The notes under the pieces are model-generated. The model searched no databases and was not told where the DNA came from. It saw only the letters and a program-made list of their open reading frames with translations. The position numbers and the translations under genes were made by a program. 64,000 nucleotides of DNA from JBBRBB01 sp963830175 (lineage in GTDB: Bacteria; Bacteroidota; Bacteroidia; Chitinophagales; Chitinophagaceae), in contig CAWHKV010000005.1 in assembly GCA_963830175.1 (NCBI GenBank), positions 1 through 64,000 on the forward strand, in the 5' to 3' direction. Positions 1 to 8,936 of the stretch are shown one piece after another. How positions within the stretch are numbered: the stretch's first letter is position 1; each line of letters begins with the position of its first letter.

Positions 1-200
1 AAGGGGTTTGGCAAAATACGGGCTTGACGGAAGTCGTGTTCCAACTTTTGTATTTCAATTTAGACACATATCCAGCTGGACGTTATAAATTTAGCTAGGT
101 ACAAATCATCAACATTAAATTATAAATTTGGCTTCAGTATGCCGGGCTTGACGGAATACTATTACCCGTACTTCGCCAAGCCCTGTTCGTTGGTAGCAAT
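1..200 (+). repeat. attC-like repeat R1 (subfamily B), cut by window edge
   Basis: Non-coding repeat almost identical over its length to R4 (position 1 aligns with 9624). The left flank (about 2-23) and the right flank (about 160-190) are imperfect inverted repeats: left GGGGTTTGGCAAAATACGGG pairs with the complement of right CCCGTACTTCGCCAAGCCC. The right end is CGTTGGTAGCAAT at 188-200. The outermost left arm lies outside the window. It precedes the YdeI-like gene as an attC site would precede a cassette. Attribution to integrons is inference. Confidence 0.7.
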
Positions 201-328
201 GTGAGACGATTGCTCAACTTGATGAATTGTTCAGTTATTGATTTAATTTTAGAATAAATTATTGTTGACGCATAATTAAATAACACAAATGCCAACAATT
301 TACAACTTGAAAGTAACAAGCAAAAGGA

Positions 329-616
329 ATGATAAGTAAAGTTTTAAATGGCATTTTTCACGACGTGCCTGATGATATGCATAAAGCGTTATCATCTGAG
401 GTCGAAATTCTGGAGAAATGGAATACACTTACTCCTATTCAACGTAACGAATGGATTTGTTGGATTACCATTGTGAAAAAAAACCAAACCAGAGTAAAAC
501 ATATTGAACGTATGTTGGAAGAATTGAACGAAGGAAATCGGCAACCTTGTTGCTGGCCAGGGTGTCCCCATCGGAGACCAAAAGCTCAAAAATGGTTTAA
601 AAATTTAGAACAATGA
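329..616 (+). CDS. YdeI/OmpD-associated (OmdA-type) small protein
   Basis: A 95-residue cytosolic protein matching the C-terminal OmdA domain of the YdeI/OmpD-associated family. Visible features are the VPDDMHKAL start, the LTPIQRNEWICWI stretch and the KKNQTRVKHIERMLEEL helix, which follow the family pattern 'VPDDL..AL....W..LSP..R.EY..WI..AK...TR..RI'. Family members are linked loosely to bacteriocin or peptide stress, but no biochemical function is established. The N-terminal DUF1905 half found in longer relatives is absent. The stop overlaps the start of the DUF2200 remnant (ATGA), so the two were probably a two-gene cassette. It lies between repeats R1 and R2. Confidence 0.75.
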   Translation: MISKVLNGIFHDVPDDMHKALSSEVEILEKWNTLTPIQRNEWICWITIVKKNQTRVKHIERMLEELNEGNRQPCCWPGCPHRRPKAQKWFKNLEQ

Positions 617-915
617 AAACCACACCTAAACACGTTGATCGAGTTGCCAAAATGATATTTGCATAATTTATCCGCATTAAGTGGTTGAAGGTTTCAATGA
701 TAAAATATTGCAACAACTTATTACAGAAAAAGTATCATTTAAAATATTTTTAAAAGAAGCCAAATTAAATCCAAATACTCACCTTTATAAAAAAAGAATG
801 TGGCTATCGTATAAAAGAAGTTGAAAATCCTTTGACAAAACAAATAAGATATTTGGATAAGTTAGTTCTCGAATTAGCGAAATGTAAAAAGATGGAAAGG
901 ATATTTAGAGTTAGG
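613..915 (+). pseudogene. DUF2200-family gene, frameshifted
   Basis: The start ATG at 613 overlaps the preceding stop. The first frame reads MKTTPKHVDRVAKMIFA and then stops at once. Another frame continues with VEGFNDKILQQLITEK and AKLNPNTHLYKK, and a third with CGYRIKEVENPLTKQIRYLD and KLVLELAKCKKMERI. These three pieces in order are recognisably the DUF2200 family (about 115 residues, function unknown). At least two indels and a missing stretch after 'MIFA' separate them, so this copy cannot make the normal protein. It decays into repeat R2, whose left arm is also missing, which may mean one deletion hit both. Confidence 0.7.
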
Positions 916-943
916 AAATTTCCAAGACGAACATTCGACAGAA

Positions 944-1096
944 ACACTAACTTTTCTGTACTTCAGTTCGGGGCTTGACGAATAAAGCCGGGCTTTGATA
1001 TTAACTATTTAACTTTATCAAAAAGCCGGGCAGCGGTTCCGGGCGGACGGAATGCTAATTCCACACCTGCACAAAGCGCTGCCCGTTGGCGGTAAT
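944..1096 (+). repeat. attC-like repeat R2 (subfamily A), left arm lost
   Basis: Contains the subfamily A core: CTTTTCTGTACTTCAGTTCG, GGCTTGACGAATAAAGCC, CTATTTAACTTTATCAAAAA, GGGCGGACGGAATGCTAATT and CACCTGCACAAAG, ending GCCCGTTGGCGGTAAT at 1081-1096. The left palindrome arm seen in R6 and R7 is not present. The gene that follows starts 21 bases after the right end. Confidence 0.75.
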
Positions 1097-1116
1097 TAAA
1101 CATCACAGTCAGAAGG

Positions 1117-2298
1117 ATGAACACATTCACAAGCAAAAGAATCCAGTCCATTGACCTACTGAGAGGCTTGGTAATTTTGTTAATGGCACTTGACCATGTA
1201 AGAGATTATTTTCATTATGATTCTTTCATGTATGACCCATCGGATTTAACTCAAACGACTGTGCCAGTATTTTTTACCCGATTTATCACTCATATTTGTG
1301 CACCGGTTTTTTGTTTTTTAGCAGGAACTTCTGCTTTTTTTGTTGGCCAAAAGAAAGATATAAATTCACTATCGGTTTGGCTTTTAAAAAGAGGTTTATG
1401 GTTGGTTATTGTTGAGTTTACAATTGTAAATTTTGGATGGTACTTTAAATTCAATACTACGTTTATTGATTTAGCAGTTATTTGGTGTTTAGGCGCTTCA
1501 ATGATATTCCTTGCGGGTTTAATCCGCTTACCTAAGTCCATAGCAATAATAATAGCTCTGTTTTTTGTATTTGGTCATAATTTATTTGATTCCTTTAAAC
1601 CAATACCAAACGATTTATTCAGCAAGCTTTGGTATATTTTCCATGTAGAAGGTGAGTTTAAACTAGGGTCATTAACTGTGTATACGGTTTATCCCTTAAT
1701 GCCCTGGATTGGATTGATGACATTAGGTTATTTCCTTGGTCAACTATACCTGCCGACTTTCAACAGTAAAAGGAGAATAAAAATTTTGTATGCGGCAGGC
1801 ATTTTATTAATTGTTTTATTTGTTGTTTTCAGAATTAATAACCTATATGGCGATTTGCACCCATGGACAAAACAGAACTCATTGACATATTCTATATTGT
1901 CAATTTTAAAAGTTACGAAATACCCTCCATCATTTGCCTTTATTTGCATTACAATTGGGCCTGCTTTAATTTTATTGGCGGCATTTGAAAATCTTAAAAA
2001 TAGCTTATCAAATATATTTATAACAATAGGACAAGTACCCATGTTTTTTTATGTTGTACATATCTACTTTATACATGTTCTTGCCATTTTTGCAGCTTTA
2101 GCGACTGGGTATAAATTCTCTGATATGATTCTTGACATCTGGATACCTTTTAGCCCGCATTTAAAGGGTTATGGTTTTAGTCTCCCAATTGTATACCTGG
2201 TCTGGTTAGGTATCATTGGTTCCTTGTATCCTATAACCAAAAGATATAACCGTTATAAGAAAGAGAATAAAGACAAGTGGTGGCTCAGTTATCTGTAA
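1117..2298 (+). CDS. DUF1624 / heparan-alpha-glucosaminide acetyltransferase-like membrane protein
   Basis: A 393-residue polytopic inner-membrane protein. The N-terminus RIQSIDLLRGLVILLMALDH is the hallmark of the DUF1624/HGSNAT-like acyltransferase fold (the 'SxDxxRG' followed by 'MxxxH'). About ten hydrophobic segments follow, with charged loops and a basic C-terminus (NRYKKENKDK). Relatives are thought to move acetyl groups across the membrane onto sugars, but the substrate here is unknown. The start is the only ATG before the conserved N-terminal motif. The gene is alone between R2 and R3, and the left arm of R3 begins 7 bases after its stop codon, as in a one-gene cassette. Confidence 0.8.
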   Translation: MNTFTSKRIQSIDLLRGLVILLMALDHVRDYFHYDSFMYDPSDLTQTTVPVFFTRFITHICAPVFCFLAGTSAFFVGQKKDINSLSVWLLKRGLWLVIVEFTIVNFGWYFKFNTTFIDLAVIWCLGASMIFLAGLIRLPKSIAIIIALFFVFGHNLFDSFKPIPNDLFSKLWYIFHVEGEFKLGSLTVYTVYPLMPWIGLMTLGYFLGQLYLPTFNSKRRIKILYAAGILLIVLFVVFRINNLYGDLHPWTKQNSLTYSILSILKVTKYPPSFAFICITIGPALILLAAFENLKNSLSNIFITIGQVPMFFYVVHIYFIHVLAIFAALATGYKFSDMILDIWIPFSPHLKGYGFSLPIVYLVWLGIIGSLYPITKRYNRYKKENKDKWWLSYL

Positions 2299-2305
2299 TT
2301 AATTA

Positions 2306-2776
2306 CCGCCAACATGAACTGTGTAAAAAACCAAGAAAAAGACCAACTTTTTTATGGTTTAGCTAAACAATAATATGGGCTGATATAAACTGTTACTTTT
2401 TACACTGCAAATACCTGTTTTAAAAGCTTTTAAGAAGCTTGTTGAACTGTTCAGCATCGGGTAAGAAAGGGGCGGTGACTATCATGTTGTAAAGGCTAAA
2501 TGCCTATTGGGTTTTAAAGTCTTATTCCGCTCCTTGTTCTTTCTAAGTTTGTTGGTATAAATTTATTGAATTGTAAACATAGGATTGGGTTTTGTGCACG
2601 TGTGGCTTGACGGAATAACAATCAGCAGCATTAACTTTTCTGTACTTCAGTCCAGGCTTAACGAATGTAGTCCGGCTTTGGTACTTACTATTTAACTTTA
2701 TCAAAAAGTCATGCAGCGGTTCCGGGCGGACGGAATGCTAATTCCACACCTGCACAAAGCCCTGCCCGTTGGCGGT
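2306..2776 (+). repeat. attC-like repeat R3 (subfamily A), split by about 270 bp of extra DNA
   Basis: CCGCCAAC at 2306-2313 is an outer left arm, the exact complement of GTTGGCGG at 2768-2775. The inner repeat (GGGTTTTGTGCACGTGTGGC onward) begins only near 2585. About 270 bp of unrelated sequence with no convincing gene separates them; a minus-strand stretch near 2448-2493 can read a 21-residue peptide but resembles nothing known. From 2585 the element runs GGCTTGACGGAATAACAATC, AACTTTATCAAAAAG, GGGCGGACGGAATGCTAATT and CACCTGCACAAAGCCCTGCC to the right end. Probably a repeat interrupted by an insertion, or two fused repeats. Confidence 0.7.
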
Positions 2777-2845
2777 TATGCTAATTGCTACAAAACCTTC
2801 AAATTGTAAGTGAGAAGGAGGCGCATTTAATTCAATACAAAAAAA

Positions 2846-3514
2846 ATGAAAATATTAAAATCAATCTTTCTTCATTTGCTCCCAGGCTTTATTACTATCA
2901 CCTTTATTATTTTATCAGCCCCCATAATGCAGAAATATAATTTGCATACAGGACTATCATTTCTGTTTGCATTTTTATTTATTACTATCCTCCCATTTAT
3001 ATCTCCTTCTTCTCGAAGGGAAAAAAATAAATGGGTTTCTTACATTTAAGAAAGTTAATCTTTATAAAAGACCCATGCCTGTTTGGCAATACGTGGTTTT
3101 CTTTTAGCATTTGTTATTTTGGCATTTGGTTTATTATTTCTTCTCAATCCACTGAATGCTTATTTGGCAGAAAATGTTTTTAACTGGCTTCCTCCTTATC
3201 TAAAAGATAGCGGAATTAATCAGCAATAAAATTACCATGCAATGCTATTTTTTCTTATACTCCAAATAATAGTAGATGGTATTTTAATTCCCATTGTAGA
3301 GGAATTTTATTTTAAAGGTTATTTATTATCCCGAATGGAATCTTTAGGCGTTTTTGCCCCGTTGTTAACTGCATCTTTGTTTACACTTGCACATTTTTGG
3401 CAACCATACAATTATCTGCTTATATTTTTTATTCAATTACCCCTAATCTATTTAATGTGGTGGAAAAAAAATGTTTATATAGGAATATATTTAATTATTT
3501 TAATTGACGTGTAA
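2846..3514 (+). pseudogene. CPBP-family intramembrane protease, broken
   Basis: The first reading frame (2846-3049, 67 residues) gives the N-terminal membrane segments of a CPBP (CAAX protease/bacteriocin-processing) protein. A middle piece (LNPLNAYLAENVFNWLPPYL) is in another frame around 3140-3200 and stops at 3229. The last piece (3242-3514) carries the catalytic motif as EEFYFKGYLL (usual EExxxRG, here Lys for Arg) and FTLAHFWQP with the second-motif His. The final HxxxN motif is replaced by a run ending IYLIILIDV. At least two frame breaks plus altered motifs make this a pseudogene. It follows repeat R3 and precedes the metallopeptidase by 39 bases. Confidence 0.7.
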
Positions 3515-3553
3515 CCTTTAAATACTTATCACGTTTCACTTCATAAACTGTTT

Positions 3554-4891
3554 ATGATAAGAACATTTTTTATAGGAATTTTCTTTATAATATTTCAATG
3601 CCCGAACGTTGCCAAGTCACAGGACGTATATATCGTTTCTATTAATAACATTTCAGATAGATTGGTAAATATCCAGGCAAAACTTTTTCCAAAGAATGAT
3701 ACAATCCTTATGACCCCTTATGGCGCATCTCATTTAAAAGAAGGATGGGCAACCTTCATAAAGAGTTTAATTATTACCAATAACAACGGAGAGAAAATTG
3801 AGTTAGCAAAATTAGAAAACGGTGTTTTCATTATTCCTTCCGTAAATAAAGGCGAACAAATAAACCTGAACTATCAGGTTGCTATTTTTCACGACAAAGA
3901 GTGGTGGCCCTTTGGATATAAAGAAGCCGCATACGTCAAAAATGAAATGTTGATGACTACCGGCAACGCGCTTTTTATTACACGATTAGATATGGATAGT
4001 GCACAGGTTATTTTTAAATTAAAACCTTCATATAAGGTCACAAATGCCTGGCGGGAAACTGCTGCCAACCAATTTTTTGTAAATGGCGCTGAAGAACTTG
4101 TATGGACCGCTATGGCTATCGGTGATTATAATTTAGTAGAAATTCCGGTTGGTGGAATAATTGTTTCTCTGGCTTTTGGAGACGAACTAACTAGTGCGAA
4201 GAAAATGATGGAAGCTACTATCACAAAAGCTATTGATAAATACAAAGAAATATATGGCGCAAACCCATTTAACATTAATGATACAGGGAAAAAGTCGGTT
4301 TACATAATGAATGTTGACACCGCCTATGTTAGTGGTGGTGCCGCATTCAACAATTCTATAAGTATCCTTTTAAATAGCAAACCATCTGATAGTCATGAAG
4401 CGAAAACCACTACCTGGCATCACATATTAATACATGAAATAGGTCATTTATGGAATGGAATTTCATTAAAAACGAATGAGAAAACAGAATGGTTTAGTGA
4501 AGGGTTTACTGATTTTGTTGCTTATAAAATTGAAAGGGATATCGGTCTTTTTGAAAGATCTCAGTGGAAATCTCTCGTTGATCGAAAGGAGAATGAATAT
4601 CATCAGGCTAAAAAAAAGAACCACGTTACAATGGAGGAAGCGGGCACTGACAAAGCACGCAACTATGATATTATTTATAGTGGAGGATTTTTGTTTGCCT
4701 TAAAACTAGATGAAGAAATCGAAAATGGAAGCGAAGGCAAAAAGGGAATAGATGACTTTCTCAAAAATATTTTTGCAGCATATTCTGGTACCAACAAGGT
4801 AATTAGTAAATATGATGTTCAGGAAATAGCTGAAAAAACATGTAACTGCCGGCTTGATAATTTGTTCGCAGAACTTATTACTAAAGAATAA
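3554..4891 (+). CDS. Secreted gluzincin metallopeptidase (M1/M61-like)
   Basis: 445 residues with a signal peptide (MIRTFFIGIFFIIFQCPNVAKS). The zinc site is HEIGH at residues 294-298, followed by WFSEGFTDF with the third ligand Glu at about 316, the HExxH-(18)-E spacing of gluzincins of families M1 and M61. The N-terminal 200 residues are beta-rich (LNYQVAIFHDKEWWPFGY), as in M61 proteins. It is likely an exported aminopeptidase-like enzyme, but the substrate is unknown and the sequence is divergent. Codon use and base composition look like the neighbours. No attC-like repeat follows it; the next genes are on the minus strand. Confidence 0.7.
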   Translation: MIRTFFIGIFFIIFQCPNVAKSQDVYIVSINNISDRLVNIQAKLFPKNDTILMTPYGASHLKEGWATFIKSLIITNNNGEKIELAKLENGVFIIPSVNKGEQINLNYQVAIFHDKEWWPFGYKEAAYVKNEMLMTTGNALFITRLDMDSAQVIFKLKPSYKVTNAWRETAANQFFVNGAEELVWTAMAIGDYNLVEIPVGGIIVSLAFGDELTSAKKMMEATITKAIDKYKEIYGANPFNINDTGKKSVYIMNVDTAYVSGGAAFNNSISILLNSKPSDSHEAKTTTWHHILIHEIGHLWNGISLKTNEKTEWFSEGFTDFVAYKIERDIGLFERSQWKSLVDRKENEYHQAKKKNHVTMEEAGTDKARNYDIIYSGGFLFALKLDEEIENGSEGKKGIDDFLKNIFAAYSGTNKVISKYDVQEIAEKTCNCRLDNLFAELITKE

Positions 4892-5012
4892 TATTCAAAG
4901 ACTTTCCAAAATTAGTTTTGCCTACTTCAACTTATTCATTTCTTGAACGACTAGCCCGTTTTAAATTATTGATCATTTTATTAAACCGTTTCAAAATGTA
5001 AACTATCAATAT

Positions 5013-6476
5013 CTAGCCATTATTTGATTTTGTTGCCTGAAATATTTGTCCGCTTTGGTTAAGTGTGATCTTATACTGCTGCTCAGAAAACTTTATCTCC
5101 ATGTCAACATCTAGCCTGAAGAATTTTTCATTTCCTTCATAATATAACTTCGCCTCTAATGGTGTTATTCCAGGCTGAACCACCTTCATCACTAAGCCAT
5201 TCTCAAGTTCTGAAATAACCACCTTAATATTTGGGTATTCATCCAGAGTATATGTACCTGTATAATCTTTTTGCTGTATTAACGATAATGGGGCTAAATT
5301 TTTCTTTTTTATTTTATAATCATCCCAGCCATTAATCATACTATTACCCCGTAAAATTTCCTCTATTAATAACTGACCTTTTTCACCATTGGTCATAATA
5401 ACTATTCCTTCTTTCCTGTTTGGGTACATGATCATTTCACATTTATATCCGTATGTGTCTCCTCCGTGAGAAAAAGAAAAGTTATCACCCGTTCCATTTA
5501 AAAACCATCCAAGTCCTGAGGGCTTTTTTTGCATGGTGAACATTGTATTTGTGGTTTTGCCGGAAAGTATTTTTGAATAAGAATTTTTATCCCATCCATT
5601 CATTAGATCCAGCCCAAGTTTTGCCAAATCATTAGAGGTAGACCAAAGACCGGCTGCAGCCAATTCAGGATAATGTATCCAACCATTATTTACGATTGCT
5701 CCAAGACGGTCATGTGATTTAGCTACATTAATAAGGTTGTTTGGTAATGGTACAGTGAAAAAAGAATGGCTCATCCCAACTTTTGAAAAAATATTTTTCA
5801 AACAATATGAATGGATATCCATTCCCGTTTGTTCTTCAAGCACTTTTTGCAGTATCATAAATCCTCCGCCAGAATATTTCCAAGTGACGCCCTGAAAAGT
5901 ATCAAGCGCAACTGGTGGCGTGTTTGCAGGTTTTTCACCATTTAAAATTGCAAGTAAGTCAGGCAAAGAATCTGTATTAGTATATCCAATAAATGCACCT
6001 AAATTAATTCCTGCTGAATGACTAAGTAATTGTCTTGTTGTAATATTATTTTGATGTGTAAAACGGTTTTGCGGCAATTGCCAGTCTTTAATATATTGTT
6101 GAATGGGGGAATCTAAGTGTATTTTTTCGTTCTCAACCATGGTCATTATTCCCACCGCTGTAACAGCCTTGCTAATTGAGCCAGCCTGAAACAGCGTAGA
6201 ACTATTTACTTTGCTAAACGAGGCACTGTCTGTAACACCATAATTTTTAGTTGTTGTTATTTTGCCGTTTTTAATTATCGTAATACTTATACCGGGAACA
6301 TGGAAGAAATTCATCCGGTCATACAAATTCATTTTTTTAAGCGGGGTTCCTTCAATCCATACTGGTGGAAGTAAGCTGTTTTCTATATTATTAAATTCAT
6401 AATTTTTATTAGCAGGTTGAGACTTACATGAGAAAAACGTCCATATTCCAATCGCTAATATTATGAAGAGTTTCAT
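5013..6476 (-). CDS. Serine hydrolase lipoprotein (class C beta-lactamase-like)
   Basis: 487 residues. The N-terminus MKLFIILAIGIWTFFSC ends in a lipobox Cys at about 17, so a lipoprotein is likely. Penicillin-binding-protein/AmpC-fold motifs: SISK at residues 100-103 (nucleophile Ser100, Lys103), YSGGGF as the Tyr motif and SHGGDT as the third HxG motif. A C-terminal beta domain of about 100 residues (TYTLDEYPNIKV) is typical of family XII serine hydrolases. Substrate unknown; a peptidase or esterase is as likely as a beta-lactamase. It is the last gene of the minus-strand block, 16 bases after the permease gene, so it may be co-transcribed with the ABC transporter. Confidence 0.85.
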   Translation of the reverse strand: MKLFIILAIGIWTFFSCKSQPANKNYEFNNIENSLLPPVWIEGTPLKKMNLYDRMNFFHVPGISITIIKNGKITTTKNYGVTDSASFSKVNSSTLFQAGSISKAVTAVGIMTMVENEKIHLDSPIQQYIKDWQLPQNRFTHQNNITTRQLLSHSAGINLGAFIGYTNTDSLPDLLAILNGEKPANTPPVALDTFQGVTWKYSGGGFMILQKVLEEQTGMDIHSYCLKNIFSKVGMSHSFFTVPLPNNLINVAKSHDRLGAIVNNGWIHYPELAAAGLWSTSNDLAKLGLDLMNGWDKNSYSKILSGKTTNTMFTMQKKPSGLGWFLNGTGDNFSFSHGGDTYGYKCEMIMYPNRKEGIVIMTNGEKGQLLIEEILRGNSMINGWDDYKIKKKNLAPLSLIQQKDYTGTYTLDEYPNIKVVISELENGLVMKVVQPGITPLEAKLYYEGNEKFFRLDVDMEIKFSEQQYKITLNQSGQIFQATKSNNG

Positions 6477-6491
6477 AAAAAGGGTTTTATA

Positions 6492-7247
6492 TTAAATATC
6501 CATTTGCTTAAAAATCTTATCCAGGCCCAATGCCAAAAAAATAATTACTATGCCGCCAAACGCAATTCCTGGAAAATTGATTGGCTGATTAAATAGAAAT
6601 GTTTCATTGCTTAGATAGCCTGCCCCCACCATAAAATTAAAAATGTTCAGATTTTTAAGAGCAGGCATTTTGGTTATAAAAAACAGGGCAGACATTACTG
6701 CAACACCTAATGGAATAATTACTGTTTCTTTCGTTATAAGCAAAGACATTGCGAAGCCCATGAGCATAAATAAAATGCCACCTGCCGCAATCAAAATACT
6801 AAAAAGCAATGCGTTATATAAGGGATAATTAAACCCAAACAATTTTGAAATGAATGGAATTAAAACTGCCATTACTAACGATAAACCTAAGACTTGCAGC
6901 GATGCAATAATCAATTTTGAATGAATCAATAATTTTCGCTGAACAGGAAGTGATAGCGTAAACAAGGCAGTGCCGGATGCCCGTTCCTGCACCGGGCTTC
7001 CCACTCCAAATAAAAAAGATGATAAAGTGAAGATGGTTAGAAAATAGCCCTTATATATTATTACCCAAACATATTGTGTAAACAAAAGTTCCCTGCCGCC
7101 AAAAAGTTGAGGATGATGTTTTATGGTTTCTTCCGCCTGACTGAGTGCCTGAACAAGAATAAGTATCATAAGTACCAATGCAATTAGAAAGCGGGTACGA
7201 CTTTCTAACCAGTAGCGATAACATAACATTTTAAATTCAATCGTCAT
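6492..7247 (-). CDS. ABC-2 type transporter permease
   Basis: 251 residues with six predicted membrane segments and the N-terminal pattern MLCYRYWLESRTRFLIALV shared with the next permease (LNKYWLETRNRFFIGLL). The loop ERASGTALFTLSLPVQRKLL is also shared with its neighbour (ERGSALFTLSLPVTRRKLF), so the two are paralogues that probably form a heterodimeric membrane channel. It starts 3 bases from the end of the upstream permease gene. Together with the ATPase and the GntR regulator it resembles YtrA-YtrBC-type loci, which respond to envelope-active compounds in other bacteria; substrate here is unknown. Confidence 0.8.
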   Translation of the reverse strand: MTIEFKMLCYRYWLESRTRFLIALVLMILILVQALSQAEETIKHHPQLFGGRELLFTQYVWVIIYKGYFLTIFTLSSFLFGVGSPVQERASGTALFTLSLPVQRKLLIHSKLIIASLQVLGLSLVMAVLIPFISKLFGFNYPLYNALLFSILIAAGGILFMLMGFAMSLLITKETVIIPLGVAVMSALFFITKMPALKNLNIFNFMVGAGYLSNETFLFNQPINFPGIAFGGIVIIFLALGLDKIFKQMDI

Positions 7248-7249
7248 TC

Positions 7250-8041
7250 TTAAAAATCTTTATTTATAATTATGCGGTACGATAAAAAGAGGAAAAGCAT
7301 ACTTGTACCAAGGCATCCCCCCAACCCCCGCCACCATTGTGTTGTAAATAGTTGTGGTGAAGCTTGTCCGGCTATAAAACCCGGCAAATCAATCCATTTT
7401 AAATAAAATGGTTTTTCCATTCCTTCGGAATAAGGCTGAAATAAAAAATAAAAAATAATGATCACACCAATGCCAATAAAAAAAGCAACCGTTTCCGTTT
7501 TAATAATGGCATTGATTAAAACGCCCAGCATATAATAAACGGATCCACCAGCAATAAATAAAACAGCATGAGTAAATGCATCTTTGAAAGAAAAATTGAG
7601 ACCAGTAAAATAACTGAACAGGGGAACAATAATTACAGGTAATAAAGCCAACATACTTGCTTCTAAAAAGCCAACCACCACTCTTGCTAAAAACAATTTT
7701 CTTCTTGTTACAGGCAGTGATAGAGTAAATAAGGCGCTTCCACGCTCCTGCTCGTAACTTAAACCTCCTAAGGCAAGCATTACCGTAAATATTGCCCAGG
7801 TAAATTGCAGAAGGTAATTATACAAAAAGTGCCAGATGAAATAACTGTAATCTTTCCGTGCAATTAAGAGCCAGGGTGGATTGTATATTTTTGGATCATT
7901 GAGCTCATCCAACCGCCAGCGTTCTAAAATCCATGGCTGTGCCAGCACAAAAAACAAGCAAAGCGCTGCAATGAATAACAGCCCAATGAAAAAGCGGTTT
8001 CTTGTTTCAAGCCAATATTTATTTAGCAGCATAGTTTTCAA
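7250..8041 (-). CDS. ABC-2 type transporter permease
   Basis: 263 residues and about six membrane segments. The conserved EQERGSALFTLSLPVTRRKL loop lies after the second segment. An extra periplasmic stretch (EYRWRLD-like: LERWRLDELNDPKIYNPPW) follows the first segment. The gene start overlaps the end of the ATPase gene by 23 bases, and the next permease begins 2 bases after its stop, so translation of the three is coupled. Probable partner of the 6492-7247 permease and of the ATPase. Confidence 0.8.
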   Translation of the reverse strand: MKTMLLNKYWLETRNRFFIGLLFIAALCLFFVLAQPWILERWRLDELNDPKIYNPPWLLIARKDYSYFIWHFLYNYLLQFTWAIFTVMLALGGLSYEQERGSALFTLSLPVTRRKLFLARVVVGFLEASMLALLPVIIVPLFSYFTGLNFSFKDAFTHAVLFIAGGSVYYMLGVLINAIIKTETVAFFIGIGVIIIFYFLFQPYSEGMEKPFYLKWIDLPGFIAGQASPQLFTTQWWRGLGGCLGTSMLFLFLSYRIIINKDF

Positions 8042-8926
8042 TTGCCTTGAGGTTTTCTAAAAAAATATCTTTGAGGTTTAGGTTTATTACCTCAATTGAC
8101 GATGGATTTTTTTGCCGTATGCGTTCTAAAATTTCATTTTCATTGTTGTTGGCAAAAAGAGTAATGGAATTCGCTTCAATTGAAAATCTCTTTACACCTT
8201 CAATATCCATTGGGTTCCAATCGGGTAATTGATCAAAAAAAAGTTTGAATAATTTGTAGTCGTCTTTCATCTGCTCTAAAGGTTTGCTGTCAATAAGTTT
8301 TCCCCTGTGCAGCATAATGATATGATCTGATATTTGTTCTACTTCAAACACATGATGCGAAGAAAAAAAATGGTTATTCCTTGCGCTGCAAGACTAACCA
8401 ACAGTGTTAATACCTTTTCGTTGTTCACCGGGTCCAGACCTTCTGAAGGCTCGTCTAATATTAATATATCTGCATTGCGGCAAATGCCAAGTATGAGCGC
8501 TAATTGGGTACGCATACCCTTTGAAAGCTTCTTGATTTTTCTATCTAAAGGAAGCCTGAATTCATTGAGTAAATGTTGCTCCAGGTCTGTTTGCCAGCCT
8601 TCAAAAAATGGTCGGGTAAATTTGATGATTTGACCTACCGTCATATAATCATACAACCGCTTGTCTTCTGCTACATAGGCAACCCTTTTCCTGATGGCAA
8701 CACTGTCTTTTTCATTAAGAATATTGTATCCTAAAATAGAGCCCGTGCCTGAAGAAGGAAGCACCATACCTAACAACATTTTAATTGTTGTGCTCTTGCC
8801 TGCACCATTTTGACCCAAAAAGCCGCATATGCTCCCCGGGTTAACACGGAGGTTTAAGTTGTCAACTGCACAAAAATCTCCGTAGGTTTTTGTTAATCCG
8901 GTTGTTGTAATTACAGCGTCGGTCAT
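8019..8926 (-). pseudogene. ABC transporter ATP-binding protein, split by a frameshift at an A8 run
   Basis: The first part (8339-8926) contains Walker A GQNGAGKST (residues 38-46), signature LSKGMRTQLA and Walker B ILILDEPSEGLDP. It runs off frame after GITIFF. The continuation (8351 down to 8019) restores the H-loop and the C-terminus: the expected SSHHVFEVEQISDHIIMLH is recovered if one T is added to the 8-T run (A run at 8363-8370 on the plus strand). Joined, the protein is about 300 residues, the normal length. The break could be a sequencing error, a real mutation, or slippage at the homopolymer during transcription or translation. All catalytic motifs are intact, so a working protein is plausible. 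Confidence 0.8.
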
Positions 8927-8936
8927 GCGAGATATT

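Noticed and set aside
944..1096. Transposon/insertion-sequence ends as an explanation for the repeats
   Set aside because: No transposase or target-site duplication seen near any copy, and copies lie at regular gene boundaries; not fully excluded, since a transposase in trans would not be visible.
2448..2493. Minus-strand 21-codon frame (MIVTAPFLPDAEQF...)
   Set aside because: Too short, no family match and inside the split repeat R3; kept only as a note.
8341..8380. Programmed ribosomal frameshifting in the ABC ATPase
   Set aside because: No downstream stimulatory structure or Shine-Dalgarno-like element seen, and the many other indels in the window make sequencing error more likely; listed instead as a question.
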